A stretch of DNA of 64,000 nt from NCBI GenBank assembly GCA_031268195.1, contig JAIRXQ010000043.1, forward strand, positions 1 through 64,000, in the 5' to 3' direction. Both the position numbers and the translations under genes were made by a program. This document shows, piece after piece, positions 43,196 to 51,287 of this stretch (the first letter of the stretch is position 1; every line of letters starts with the position of its first letter). The stretch comes from Azoarcus sp. (GTDB lineage Bacteria > Pseudomonadota > Gammaproteobacteria > Burkholderiales > Rhodocyclaceae). The notes beneath the pieces were generated by a model. That model worked only from the letters and a program-made list of their open reading frames with translations, did not search any database and was not told where the DNA came from.

Positions 43196-43612
43196 TCATG
43201 CTACCCACATTTCAAGCCCTTTTCCCAAGGCGCGCAAAGCCATGTCGATGCTGTCGATGCGGGTGGTGTGCCTGAGATTGGTCAGGCGATTGACTTCCTG
43301 CGGTGTAGTATTCAAGCGCCGCGCCAGTTCAGCGGGACGGACATGCTGCGTTACCATCTCGTTGAGCAACAACACCTTCGCCGCCAGACTGGCGGGCAGC
43401 GTCACGACTTTCTGCCCGCGTTTCGGGCAGGATGGCTTCGGCACGGCCCGCTTGTCCTCGAAGTAAAATTCGAGCGCCGTCGAGAGCGCATCGACCGCCA
43501 TCTGCATGGCTTCGTCTTCGGTTTTTCCTTGTGTGATCGCTTCGGGGATGTCGGGAAAGGTGACGACGAAGCCGCCGGAGGCTTCGGGGGTGAGTACGAC
43601 GGGGAACTTCAT
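43196..43612 (-). CDS. hicB: HicB antitoxin with C-terminal helix-turn-helix
   Basis: The 138-residue antitoxin begins MKFPVVLTPEASGGFVVTFP, the HicB partial RNase H fold, with 'DIPEAITQGKTEDEAMQMAV'. After ~65 residues a DNA-binding domain follows ('HVRPAELARRLNTTPQEVNR') that would autorepress hicAB. It neutralises HicA directly. It is encoded behind hicA by ten bases, in toxin-first order, at the left edge of the integrase island. Confidence 0.92.
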   Translation of the reverse strand: MKFPVVLTPEASGGFVVTFPDIPEAITQGKTEDEAMQMAVDALSTALEFYFEDKRAVPKPSCPKRGQKVVTLPASLAAKVLLLNEMVTQHVRPAELARRLNTTPQEVNRLTNLRHTTRIDSIDMALRALGKGLEMWVA

Positions 43613-43622
43613 GGCAATTTCC

Positions 43623-43820
43623 TTATTTTAAACCGAGTTGTTTTTTGATGCCCTCGACCGTGCCTTTCTTCAACTCGGTATTGTGCATGGGCAGCACGGT
43701 CTGTTTCCCGTTCAGGTACACCTTCAAGTGGGAGCCTTTCATGGTTCCGAAGGTTGCGCCCTGGAGGGCGAGATATTTTTTAAATTCCTTACTGGGAAGT
43801 GAGCCAATGTCCACGGGCAT
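43623..43820 (-). CDS. hicA: HicA mRNA interferase toxin
   Basis: The core SKEFKKYLALQGATFGTMKGSH(x)K region and 'LPMHNTELKKGTVEGIKKQL' are the HicA double-stranded RNA-binding fold with its catalytic His (GSHLK). The protein is ~65 residues from the ATG at 43818-43820; a GTG two codons later is possible. The first residues (MPVDIGSL) are not conserved, and the DNA upstream has a 10-base tandem repeat (GGCATCCATA twice), so the natural 5' end may have been altered by the adjacent integrase element. Confidence 0.8.
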   Translation of the reverse strand: MPVDIGSLPSKEFKKYLALQGATFGTMKGSHLKVYLNGKQTVLPMHNTELKKGTVEGIKKQLGLK

Positions 43821-43909
43821 CCATAGGCATCCATAAAAATGCCACAACATAGCGTAATTAAAGGAAGTTTTGTCCACTGACGGATTTGGTGATATAGTCG
43901 CAGCCACTC

Positions 43910-43936
43910 GTTTTTATGTCCAAATTTGAGTCCAAG
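43910..43936. other. Possible integrase attachment or binding site (left)
   Basis: A 27-base segment starting GTTTTTATGTCCAA and ending GTCCAAG matches another at 50355-50381 at 21 of 27 positions, with identical 6-, 7- and 7-base blocks. A further TTTGGACATA (43966-43975) is inverted to TATGTCCAAA inside it. All lie just upstream of the integrase gene, where attachment and arm-binding sites of such recombinases are usual. Inference from similarity and position. Confidence 0.45.
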
Positions 43937-43988
43937 AAGGCAGGTTGATGTACTTATACCTTCTGTTTGGACATACGAGAGATAAAAG

Positions 43989-45194
43989 ATGGCACTGACC
44001 GATACCGCACTCAAGGCGCTAAAACCCAGAGACAAGACCTACACCGTCACCGACGAACGTGGGTTGTATGTGGAAGTGTTCCCGACTGGAGGCATCGTCT
44101 GGCGCTACCGTTATCGGCTGAACAGCAAGTATGAAAAGTTGACGCTCGGCAAATACCCGGCGCTGACGCTCAAAAACGCCCGCTTGAAGCGGGACGAAGC
44201 CGCGCATCTCGTGGCGCTTGGTCAGTCTCCGGCGCAGAAGAAGCAGCTGGCGAAGCTTGCTGGCCCGGAAGGCGCCACCGTAGCTGAATTCGCCGAACGC
44301 TTCTTCAAGGACATTCAGTCACGAGACCGCAAGGACATCACCATGCCCCGTCGCTATCTGGGGAAGGACATCCTGCCGTACATTGGCAACATGCCGGTCA
44401 AGGATGTTACCGCCGAGGACGTGCGCGCCGTCATCTGGCGCAAGAAGGAGCAAGGTTTCGATGCCGCCGCGGGCCAAGTGCGCGGACTGCTCAAGCGCAT
44501 GCTGGACTATGCGCTGACCTGCGGCCTGATCCAGGCCAACCCGGTCATGGCGCTGCCGATGCGGCACGTCTACCGTGCCGTCGCCCGCGACCGTGCGCTG
44601 ATGCCAGACGAAATCCGGCACTTCCTGCGCGCCGTGCAGACATCCAACATCCGCCGCCAGTTCAAGATCGCCTTGCAACTGATCCTGATGACGTTAGTGC
44701 GCAAATCAGAATTGATGCTGGCACAGTGGAAGGACGTGTATCTGGACGAAGGCGAATGGCACATCCCGGTGGAAAACTCCAAGACTGGCAAGCCGCACAT
44801 CGTTTATCTGTCCATCCAGGCGCGGACGCTGTTCAAGGAACTCAAGCCGCTAGCCAGCAGCAGCGTTTGGGTACTGCCCGGTCGCGGCACCCTGGCCAAG
44901 CCGTTCGCTAACAATGCGCTGAACCAGGCACTGAAGGTTTCCCTACAAGGGCAAGAAATTCCCGCCTTCACCATCCACGACCTGCGCCGTACAGCTTCCA
45001 CCCTGCTGCACGAACAGGGCTGGCCCTCGGATGTGGTGGAGAAGGCGCTGAACCATACTATCGGCGGTGTGCGCGGTGTCTACAATCGAGCGGAATACGC
45101 CGAGCAGCGAAAGAAAATGCTACAAGCATGGTCTGACTACATCGACGGCTTGGCACCGACGGGCAACCTCGTGGTAATGCCTGCTCCAGCTTGA
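43989..45194 (+). CDS. int: Tyrosine-type site-specific integrase (P4-like, DUF4102)
   Basis: The 401-residue recombinase has the N-terminal DUF4102 arm-binding domain ('MALTDTALKALKPRDKTYTV', 'YEKLTLGKYPALTLKNARLK'), a SAM-like core-binding domain and the catalytic domain. Active-site residues are Arg in TLVRKSEL, HDLRRTAST (His-x-x-Arg), NHTIGG (His) and the Tyr in VYNRAEY. It moves a genomic island by recombination between attachment sites. The usual tRNA target is not adjacent. It is intact in length and motifs. Confidence 0.93.
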   Translation: MALTDTALKALKPRDKTYTVTDERGLYVEVFPTGGIVWRYRYRLNSKYEKLTLGKYPALTLKNARLKRDEAAHLVALGQSPAQKKQLAKLAGPEGATVAEFAERFFKDIQSRDRKDITMPRRYLGKDILPYIGNMPVKDVTAEDVRAVIWRKKEQGFDAAAGQVRGLLKRMLDYALTCGLIQANPVMALPMRHVYRAVARDRALMPDEIRHFLRAVQTSNIRRQFKIALQLILMTLVRKSELMLAQWKDVYLDEGEWHIPVENSKTGKPHIVYLSIQARTLFKELKPLASSSVWVLPGRGTLAKPFANNALNQALKVSLQGQEIPAFTIHDLRRTASTLLHEQGWPSDVVEKALNHTIGGVRGVYNRAEYAEQRKKMLQAWSDYIDGLAPTGNLVVMPAPA

Positions 45195-45310
45195 GGGAAG
45201 CCATTTTCCCTTTTCCAAGCAGCGCCGTTATCCCTTGACTCCATTCCTTTGATCTGCCCTTTCCATTTACCATTCGAATATATCGCTGACGATTATATGG
45301 CTACAGGAAA

Positions 45311-46954
45311 ATGCCGATGAGCCGGGAAGGACAATTACTCGACAAAAAATCGCTGCGTTTGGTGCAGGGCAAGACAGCCAACTGGAGCGAGTTTGCCAAG
45401 GACTGCGTAGCATTCGCCAACGCCACGGGAGGACATCTGCTGATCGGTATCGAGGACGGCCAGAGTGCTCCTCCACCAAGCCAGCAAGTTCCTCCTGACC
45501 TGCCGGATACGCTACGACGCAAGCTCGCCGAGCGTACTGTCAATGTGACGGCTCTGCCCAATGTATTGACCGCAGCCAACGGCGGTCAATACATTGACTT
45601 GGCTATCCCGCGCGCCATGACCGTCGCCTCGACCACTGATGGTCGCTATTTCCTGCGTGTGGCTGATCAAAGCAAGCCTGTAACAGGCGACGAGGTGATG
45701 CGCCTGGCGACAGAGCGCGCGGCATTGCCATGGGAAACCCAGGCTACCCTGCAAATTCCGCGCGGCGAGGCCGACCCGATACTGTGTGAACGATTGATTA
45801 CCGCCTTGCGCGCATCCGATCGGGTCAAGCCGTCGATCAAAGAAAAAAGCGCCGATGAAACGCTGGATCATTACCAACTCGCCCGCGGCGCCTACCTGAC
45901 TCACTTGGGTATTCTGTGCTTGGGGCGCCAGCAGCATCGCGCCCAACTCGCCTCGGCGCCGGTGATCCAGTTCATCAAATTCGACGCCTTGGGCGAAAAG
46001 GTGAACAAGCTTGTCTGGGACGACCATACGCGGAACCCAATGGCGCTGATCGACAGCGTCTGGCAGGAAATTCCCGATTTCCGTGAGAGCTACGAACTGC
46101 CGGATGGCCTCTATCGCCAGCAGGTGCCCGCCTTCGACGAAATGGTGGTGCGCGAGTTGATGGTCAACGCCTTGGTACACCGGCCCTACACCCAGCGCGG
46201 CGACATCTTCCTCAATCTGTACCCGGATCGGCTGGAAATCGTCAATCCCGGCCCCTTGCCGCTTGGCGTGACGCCGCAAAATATGCTGCACACCACAGTG
46301 CGCCGCAATGAACATCTGGCGCGGCTGTTCCACGACCTCAAACTGATGGAGCGGGAAGGCAGCGGCTTCGACAAGATTTATGAAGTCCTGCTGTCGCAAG
46401 GCCGGCCAATCCCTGAAGTAAGCGAGGCATTCGACCGCGTCCAGATCACCGTGCGCCGCCGCATCCTTCGGCCCGAAATCGTCGACTTCATCGCCAAGGC
46501 CGACCAGACTTACCAACTGACCCAACGCGAACGCATCACCCTGGGCTTGCTGGCGCAGCATGAGGCGCTGACCGCCCGAGAACTGATGGCCACGCTGGAA
46601 TTGCCTGGTACTGAGGCTCTGCAACCCTGGCTGGCTCGCCTGCTCGATTGGAACATCGTCCATAGCGCCGGACGTACCCAGGCCACTCGCTACTCCGTTG
46701 CCCCCGAGTTGCTGCGCAACCTTCGCTTCCCGGCGGGCGCCACTTTGAAGCGGATCGAACCTCACCGCTTGGCGGCGCTGATTCTGGAAGACCTGCGCCG
46801 CTATCCATGCTCGTCGATCAGTGAAGTCTGTCAACGCATCAGCGGGGAGATTCACCCCAAACAGGTCAAACGGGCATTGGATGCCCTGATCGCCAAAGAT
46901 GAAGTACGTTTCGAGGGGAGCAACCGCTGGCGGCGCTACTGGGCCGCGCCATGA
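45311..46954 (+). CDS. AlbA/Schlafen-type putative DNA-binding ATPase-like protein
   Basis: The 547-residue protein starts with an AlbA_2-like domain: 'WSEFAKDCVAFANATGGHLL', then IGIEDG. An HTH-ATPase middle part has 'MVVRELMVNALVHRPYTQRG', 'LNLYPDRLEIVNPGPLPLGV' and 'LFHDLKLMEREGSGFDKIYE' (GHKL-like, COG2865). Winged helices follow at the C-terminus. Such proteins occur in defence islands, often beside large helicases, as here. The helicase gene starts 163 bases downstream. Intact by length; biochemical role unknown. Confidence 0.85.
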   Translation: MPMSREGQLLDKKSLRLVQGKTANWSEFAKDCVAFANATGGHLLIGIEDGQSAPPPSQQVPPDLPDTLRRKLAERTVNVTALPNVLTAANGGQYIDLAIPRAMTVASTTDGRYFLRVADQSKPVTGDEVMRLATERAALPWETQATLQIPRGEADPILCERLITALRASDRVKPSIKEKSADETLDHYQLARGAYLTHLGILCLGRQQHRAQLASAPVIQFIKFDALGEKVNKLVWDDHTRNPMALIDSVWQEIPDFRESYELPDGLYRQQVPAFDEMVVRELMVNALVHRPYTQRGDIFLNLYPDRLEIVNPGPLPLGVTPQNMLHTTVRRNEHLARLFHDLKLMEREGSGFDKIYEVLLSQGRPIPEVSEAFDRVQITVRRRILRPEIVDFIAKADQTYQLTQRERITLGLLAQHEALTARELMATLELPGTEALQPWLARLLDWNIVHSAGRTQATRYSVAPELLRNLRFPAGATLKRIEPHRLAALILEDLRRYPCSSISEVCQRISGEIHPKQVKRALDALIAKDEVRFEGSNRWRRYWAAP

Positions 46955-47117
46955 TCCTATCGGACAAAAGCGCCGTTATCGGCATGAGATGGTCGATAGA
47001 AACTGGGCGATACGACATTAAATACGATATAAATAAATGGCTTATAGATCATGAATTAGTCAATAGCCGGTCGATAGGAACACTTGACTCTCCAGCAACA
47101 GCCAAGGAACGAAGCCA

Positions 47118-48743
47118 ATGGACGTTTTCTCACTCAGAAATCAGTTGATCGCGGACTACAGCCAGTTCGCGCGTTCCTTCACATCCATTCGGGCGGAAGA
47201 CATCCGGTCTGGCGTCCATGCGGCTTATGCCGACGGTCGTTACTGGCCGGAGCCGCTGATACAGATCAATCCGTGCTATCGCCAAGGGCGTTCGACGCGG
47301 CAGCTTGCCGCCGCGAACGAGTTGCTGACGGCAACGGCCAAACTGTTCCCCATCGACCTCTACACTCACCAGGAACAGGCAATTGCCTTTTCCGCCCGAG
47401 GCGAAAGCTATGTGGTGACCACGGGAACCGGCTCGGGTAAGTCGCTGTGTTTTTTCATTCCGATCGTGGATGCGGTACTGCGCGCCAAGGCCCAGGACAG
47501 CACGCCCAAAACGCGCGCCATCGTGATTTACCCGATGAACGCTCTGGCTAACAGCCAGCGGGAAGAACTGATCAAGTTCATCGGCAACGACGGCCCAGTG
47601 ACGTTTGCGCGTTATACCGGCCAGGAAAACAAGGAAGAACGCGACCGGATCAGGGATAACCCGCCGGACATCCTGCTGACCAACTTCATGATGTTGGAGA
47701 TGCTCATGATCCGGCAGAACGAAACCGACAGTCGGGTGATTACCAACTGTACCGGCGTGCAGTTTCTGGTATTGGACGAGTTGCACACCTATCGGGGCCG
47801 ACAGGGTGCGGATGTCGCAATGCTGGTGCGGCGTGTGCGGGAACGGCTTGCGCCAGACCGGTTACAGTGCATTGGTACCTCAGCCACCATGGCTTCCGGG
47901 GGCAGTCAGGAAGAACGCAATAAGAAGGTCGCCGATGTGGCTTCCACGCTGTTCGCAACCCGAATCCCGCCCTTCAACATCATTACCGAAGATTTGGAAC
48001 GGGCCACTGATCCGTCCGCCACCGCCGACACCGCGCGTTCCCAATTGGGCGCTGCCATCGATGCGGGCATCCCCACCCATGCCGACAACGAAACTCTGCG
48101 TCATCATCCCTTGTCGATCTGGGTGGAAACCCGCTTGGGGATCACGCGCGACGGCGGAAAATGGCGGCGGGCGGACTCCACTACACTCTCCGAAGCCGCC
48201 CGGCAACTCGCGCGGGAGTCGGAGCGCGACGAAGCGAAAGCGGGCGAAGCATTGCGTGCCATGTTGCTGCTGGCGGCCAAACCCGAATGCGAACGCAGCG
48301 CCGATGGTCGAGGTTCCGACAAGGCTTTCTTCGCGTTTCGTCTCCATCAGTTCATCAGTGGCGCAGGCGTGGTCTTCACCACGCTGGACACGCCCGGGAC
48401 GCGCCCGGTGGAACTGGAAGGCCAGCAGTTCTTGCCAGACGACAGCCAAAAGCGGCTGTACTCCACCTATTTTTGTCGTGACTGCGGGCAGGAATACCAT
48501 CCTGTCAGAATAAACCGGAACGACGCGGGCATGACCGTCCTGTCCCGCGACATCGACGACATCCCGAGAATGCTGGACAACGACAACGATACCGACGACG
48601 GCGAGAGCGACGGCGAGCAGTTCGGATTCCTCCTTCCCATCGATCCTCGCAATCCTTTGGAGTTCTCCGGCCAAGTGGAAGACTATCCCGAAGCTTGGAT
48701 CGAAGTGACGCGACAAGGAGAAGCGCGTCTCAAGCGCGCCTAA
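47118..48743 (+). CDS. Large defence-type DEAD/DEAH helicase, N-terminal third only
   Basis: The 541-residue frame contains RecA-like domain 1 of a superfamily 2 helicase: 'WPEPLIQINPCYRQGRSTRQ', DLYTHQEQAI (Q-motif-like), Walker A 'YVVTTGTGSGKSLCFFIPIV' (101-110), 'AIVIYPMNALANSQREELIK', 'VLDELHTYRGRQGADVAMLV' (DEAD-box variant) and CIGTSATM. A Cys motif (YFCRDCGQEYHP) follows. Proteins of this type that I know (Druantia DruE-like and DISARM-like, with DUF1998) reach 1500-2000 residues with a second RecA domain and DUF1998. Those parts are missing here: the frame stops at 48743 and a convergent gene begins at 48800. So it is probably a truncated, inactive remnant. Confidence 0.8.
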   Translation: MDVFSLRNQLIADYSQFARSFTSIRAEDIRSGVHAAYADGRYWPEPLIQINPCYRQGRSTRQLAAANELLTATAKLFPIDLYTHQEQAIAFSARGESYVVTTGTGSGKSLCFFIPIVDAVLRAKAQDSTPKTRAIVIYPMNALANSQREELIKFIGNDGPVTFARYTGQENKEERDRIRDNPPDILLTNFMMLEMLMIRQNETDSRVITNCTGVQFLVLDELHTYRGRQGADVAMLVRRVRERLAPDRLQCIGTSATMASGGSQEERNKKVADVASTLFATRIPPFNIITEDLERATDPSATADTARSQLGAAIDAGIPTHADNETLRHHPLSIWVETRLGITRDGGKWRRADSTTLSEAARQLARESERDEAKAGEALRAMLLLAAKPECERSADGRGSDKAFFAFRLHQFISGAGVVFTTLDTPGTRPVELEGQQFLPDDSQKRLYSTYFCRDCGQEYHPVRINRNDAGMTVLSRDIDDIPRMLDNDNDTDDGESDGEQFGFLLPIDPRNPLEFSGQVEDYPEAWIEVTRQGEARLKRA

Positions 48744-48799
48744 ACGGACACCGCCTGCCGGAACTGCCACAGCATCCCGTTCGTTGTCCGCAGTCTGCT

Positions 48800-49717
48800 T
48801 CATCGACCGGTTTCCATGACGGGCGTCAGGAAAACCGTCAATGGGCGCAACTGGCCGGTCGAGGGCATGGCCTGCGCCAGAGCGCGGGCAAGTGGCGCCG
48901 GGGGATGTCTGCGCTCGGTTGGCTTTGTGGCGCGCACCGGCGCCGCGCTCGATGTGCCCTGCAACAACGCCTGTATGCGCTGAAGATGCGCCCATGCCAC
49001 TTCTCTGGAAGCCGGTGGGCCCGCTGGCTCAGGGACGGGCGGCTCGGCGGTTGATGGCGGTTTGAGCGGTTTCCGTGGCGTTTCCTGGACTCTGGATATT
49101 TCTATGTTCTTGCGCGCGGCCCACAAGCGGAAGGTGCCCTGAATGGCTTTGCGGATCAATCCGAACAGATAGGCGGCGGCATCGCGCACCGCGCCTGCTG
49201 CGCAACGCACGTTCCATTCCGCCAGCACGTCCCGGCGTTGTTCCGGGGGCAAGGCTCTCAGGCGGCCCGACAGGCAGTCCTGCTGATCGACCGCCAATTG
49301 CCGGAAGCGCACCGACGCATCCAGCCTGGGCGTTTCCGCTGGTGGAGTACGGTACGTAGGTACTTTATCTACTTTATTATTTACTGTACGTACTGTTTCA
49401 GGTATCTCTGGCGTGGACTTCGGAAAAATAGGGGCAGTAGAGGAAATGTACTGGCCGGGTTCATCCGGCGAAGAGCTTCCGCCGCCGGAACCGTCTTCCG
49501 GGAAATGGGCTTGCTGGTGCAACCGTCTGACCTGTTCTTGCAGGGCGGACGAAAGGTGGGCCAGTTCGTCGGGATGACGCAGGGCCTGATCCAGGATATC
49601 GCGTGCCAGATTTCTGATGGTCACGTGCGAATGTTCCAAGCCCCGTTCGAGCAGGGGCAGGTAATCCTCGCTACCCAGGCATGCTGCGGCAAAGGACAGA
49701 GGCTCGGTGCGTATCAC
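48800..49717 (-). pseudogene. Island replication protein (STY4528-like), C-terminal part
   Basis: This 305-residue frame begins at a GTG overlapping the stop of the N-terminal piece (GTGA). It reads 'EPLSFAAACLGSEDYLPLLE', 'RGLEHSHVTIRNLARDILDQ', then a variable region and a C-terminus with 'VAWAHLQRIQALLQG'. Together with 49714-50043 it makes one ~410-residue protein of the integrative-element replication family I know as STY4528-like. Reading in the -1/+1 frame just before 49717 continues protein-like sequence (SLAGPYVIRTEP), so one indel near 49735-49745 separates the halves. Confidence 0.6.
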
Positions 49718-50043
49718 GTAGGGGCCAGCGAGCGAAAAGCGGTGCGCGGATCGCGGCGGTAGCCGATCTGGTCAATCCAGGCGGTGAGACGCAGACACAA
49801 TACGGCGCGCGAGACGGTAGCCTGGGCGGCCTTGTGCGAACCCGGTGCGCACAGCAGGGCAGTGCGCAGCGATTCGTAGCTGACCGTAGCGATGCCGTGA
49901 CTGTCCGCCAGCGAACGGAACACCATCCAGGCGTTACGCTCCGTGGGTTTCAGGCGAACATCATCCAGCAATGTCCGCGGGACGAACAGGCCGGCAGCCT
50001 GGGGTTCAGTTTGTGGCAAAGCTTGAGATACGGGATGGGACAT
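49714..50043 (-). pseudogene. Island replication protein (STY4528-like), N-terminal part
   Basis: The 109-residue frame reads 'GLFVPRTLLDDVRLKPTERN', 'AWMVFRSLADSHGIATVSYE' and 'TVSRAVLCLRLTAWIDQIGY', a winged-helix-like start of an island replication or partition factor. It ends soon after RRDPRT, where a one-base shift would join it to the longer downstream frame. The two-piece state may be a mutation or a programmed shift. Its ATG at 50041-50043 has weak ribosome-site support. Confidence 0.6.
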
Positions 50044-50660
50044 GACATGACTCCGAAAAGAATCGGTCTGAGACCGAAGGAACCGTCATGTCACCCCAAA
50101 AGAGTTTCCAAAGCAGCAAACAATAGGAAATGCGCGCACACCGCTTTTTTGCGTTGAGGTAGGCTGAAACATCCTTGGTGTTCTGGAGCAGGAAATAGGA
50201 AAATGGGATTTTAGCCAGCCGATCGGATGTTGCTGGATGTTGGTGGCTGAGCCAGCGGTACATGATTCAATTGTCAACTGGCGAGCATCAGCGATGCTAA
50301 TGACGATGGAATCGTCCACATCGTTCCATGGAGCGACACCAAGGGATGGGCTATGTTTTTGTGTCCAAGAATAGGTCCAAGTATATTTTGTGATAAGAAA
50401 AAATTTCATAAATATCAATAAGATATATTTCAATCTCTGTTTCTGCATCGAAGTGTTTTTGTGAATAATTTTGTTTATATTTCCCCGATGTCCGCCCGCT
50501 TGGCGCAGGGTTGCGCGCCAAGCGGAATCGAACCGGCTCCCTCATCTGGCCCACGGCCCACATGGCGCCACCATGAAACCCGACACGTCCATCTGGTGCG
50601 GAGCACATTTGGGACCGACGGGAAGCTCTTGCCGACGGAAAGTACTTAGTCTCTGAATGA
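50044..50660. other. Noncoding right end of the island
   Basis: No gene that I can support. It contains an AT-rich tract (50380-50480) and the right GTTTTTGTGTCCAAG-type site. A minus-strand open frame (50086-50448) has low complexity and no familiar motif. GC content returns to chromosomal levels after ~50480. Confidence 0.5.
50355..50381. other. Possible integrase attachment site (right)
   Basis: This 27-base segment matches the site at 43910-43936 (21 of 27 bases; GTTTTT, TGTCCAA and GTCCAAG blocks identical, same spacing and orientation). It could be the right end of the integrase island, which would then span ~6.4 kb. Confidence 0.45.
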
Positions 50661-50821
50661 GGGGGCTCGGGACGTTTTTCACGCGCCTTGTCGTGCCCAC
50701 CGTCTACGCTTTGATTGCGCGCGGACATCGTGCGGGTGAAGCATCGCCCGCCGTTGCCAGCGCAAGTCAAGGAGACGACCATGGACACCTCGTTACGGCT
50801 CCCCTCTACGGCGCCCGATAG
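50661..50821 (+). pseudogene. 3' remnant of a second RND permease gene
   Basis: The frame ending with TAG at 50819-50821 begins LGTFFTRLVVPTVYALIARG, nearly the same as the end of the intact permease (LGTFFTLFVVPTVYTLIART) 7.9 kb to the left; the nucleotides also match over about 55 bases. The upstream part of the gene is missing. It is either the lost partner permease of a two-permease (MdtBC-like) operon or a duplicated end made when the island entered. Confidence 0.7.
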
Positions 50822-51182
50822 CCAAGTCGGCCAAGCGCAGGCGCTTGCGCTCTCGCGCGAACGTGAGGAAGCGCGCGCACAGCCGAGCGCCCAGACGCTC
50901 GCGCCGTCGACGAAAATCAGCCTGAGTGACGAAGGGCTTGCTGCGGCGCGCGCCGATGCGCCCGCCGCAACCCGTACCAGCGCGACGGGCCCTGCTGCGC
51001 CGGTGCGCGCGCCTGAAGCGATCGTGCATGCCGATCCCGTGCGCGCCGCGAACCGCACGGAAGGCAGCACCGCCGCTGCGACCGTGACCGGACAGGAAGC
51101 GTTGCGGCGCTATGCTGAAAACACCGCCAATCATTTGCCCGCGGGCCAGTCCGGGCCGTCGACCGTCAGAGTTTCTGCCTGA
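50781..51182 (+). CDS. Small Ala-rich hypothetical protein
   Basis: The 133-residue frame has an AAGGAG box nine bases before ATG 50781. It is rich in Ala, Thr and Arg with little predicted structure; the stretch 'APSTKISLSDEGLAAARADA' resembles short linkers in flagellar regulatory proteins. It overlaps the RND remnant in another frame. I do not recognise it, and it may be a real small cytosolic protein. Confidence 0.45.
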   Translation: MDTSLRLPSTAPDSQVGQAQALALSREREEARAQPSAQTLAPSTKISLSDEGLAAARADAPAATRTSATGPAAPVRAPEAIVHADPVRAANRTEGSTAAATVTGQEALRRYAENTANHLPAGQSGPSTVRVSA

Positions 51183-51287
51183 CCAGGCCCTTTTGTGCGG
51201 GGGCGCTGACGGCGTGCCGGTGAAAGCTGGCGTGCCGTTTTTGCGTCCACTCGTCGTCGTTTCGCCGTCCGCGGCTACAATGCGCGG

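Noticed and set aside
50525-50560. A GGTTCGATTCC-like string on the minus strand resembling a tRNA T-arm
   Set aside because: The flanking bases do not form a T-stem and no other tRNA arms are present.
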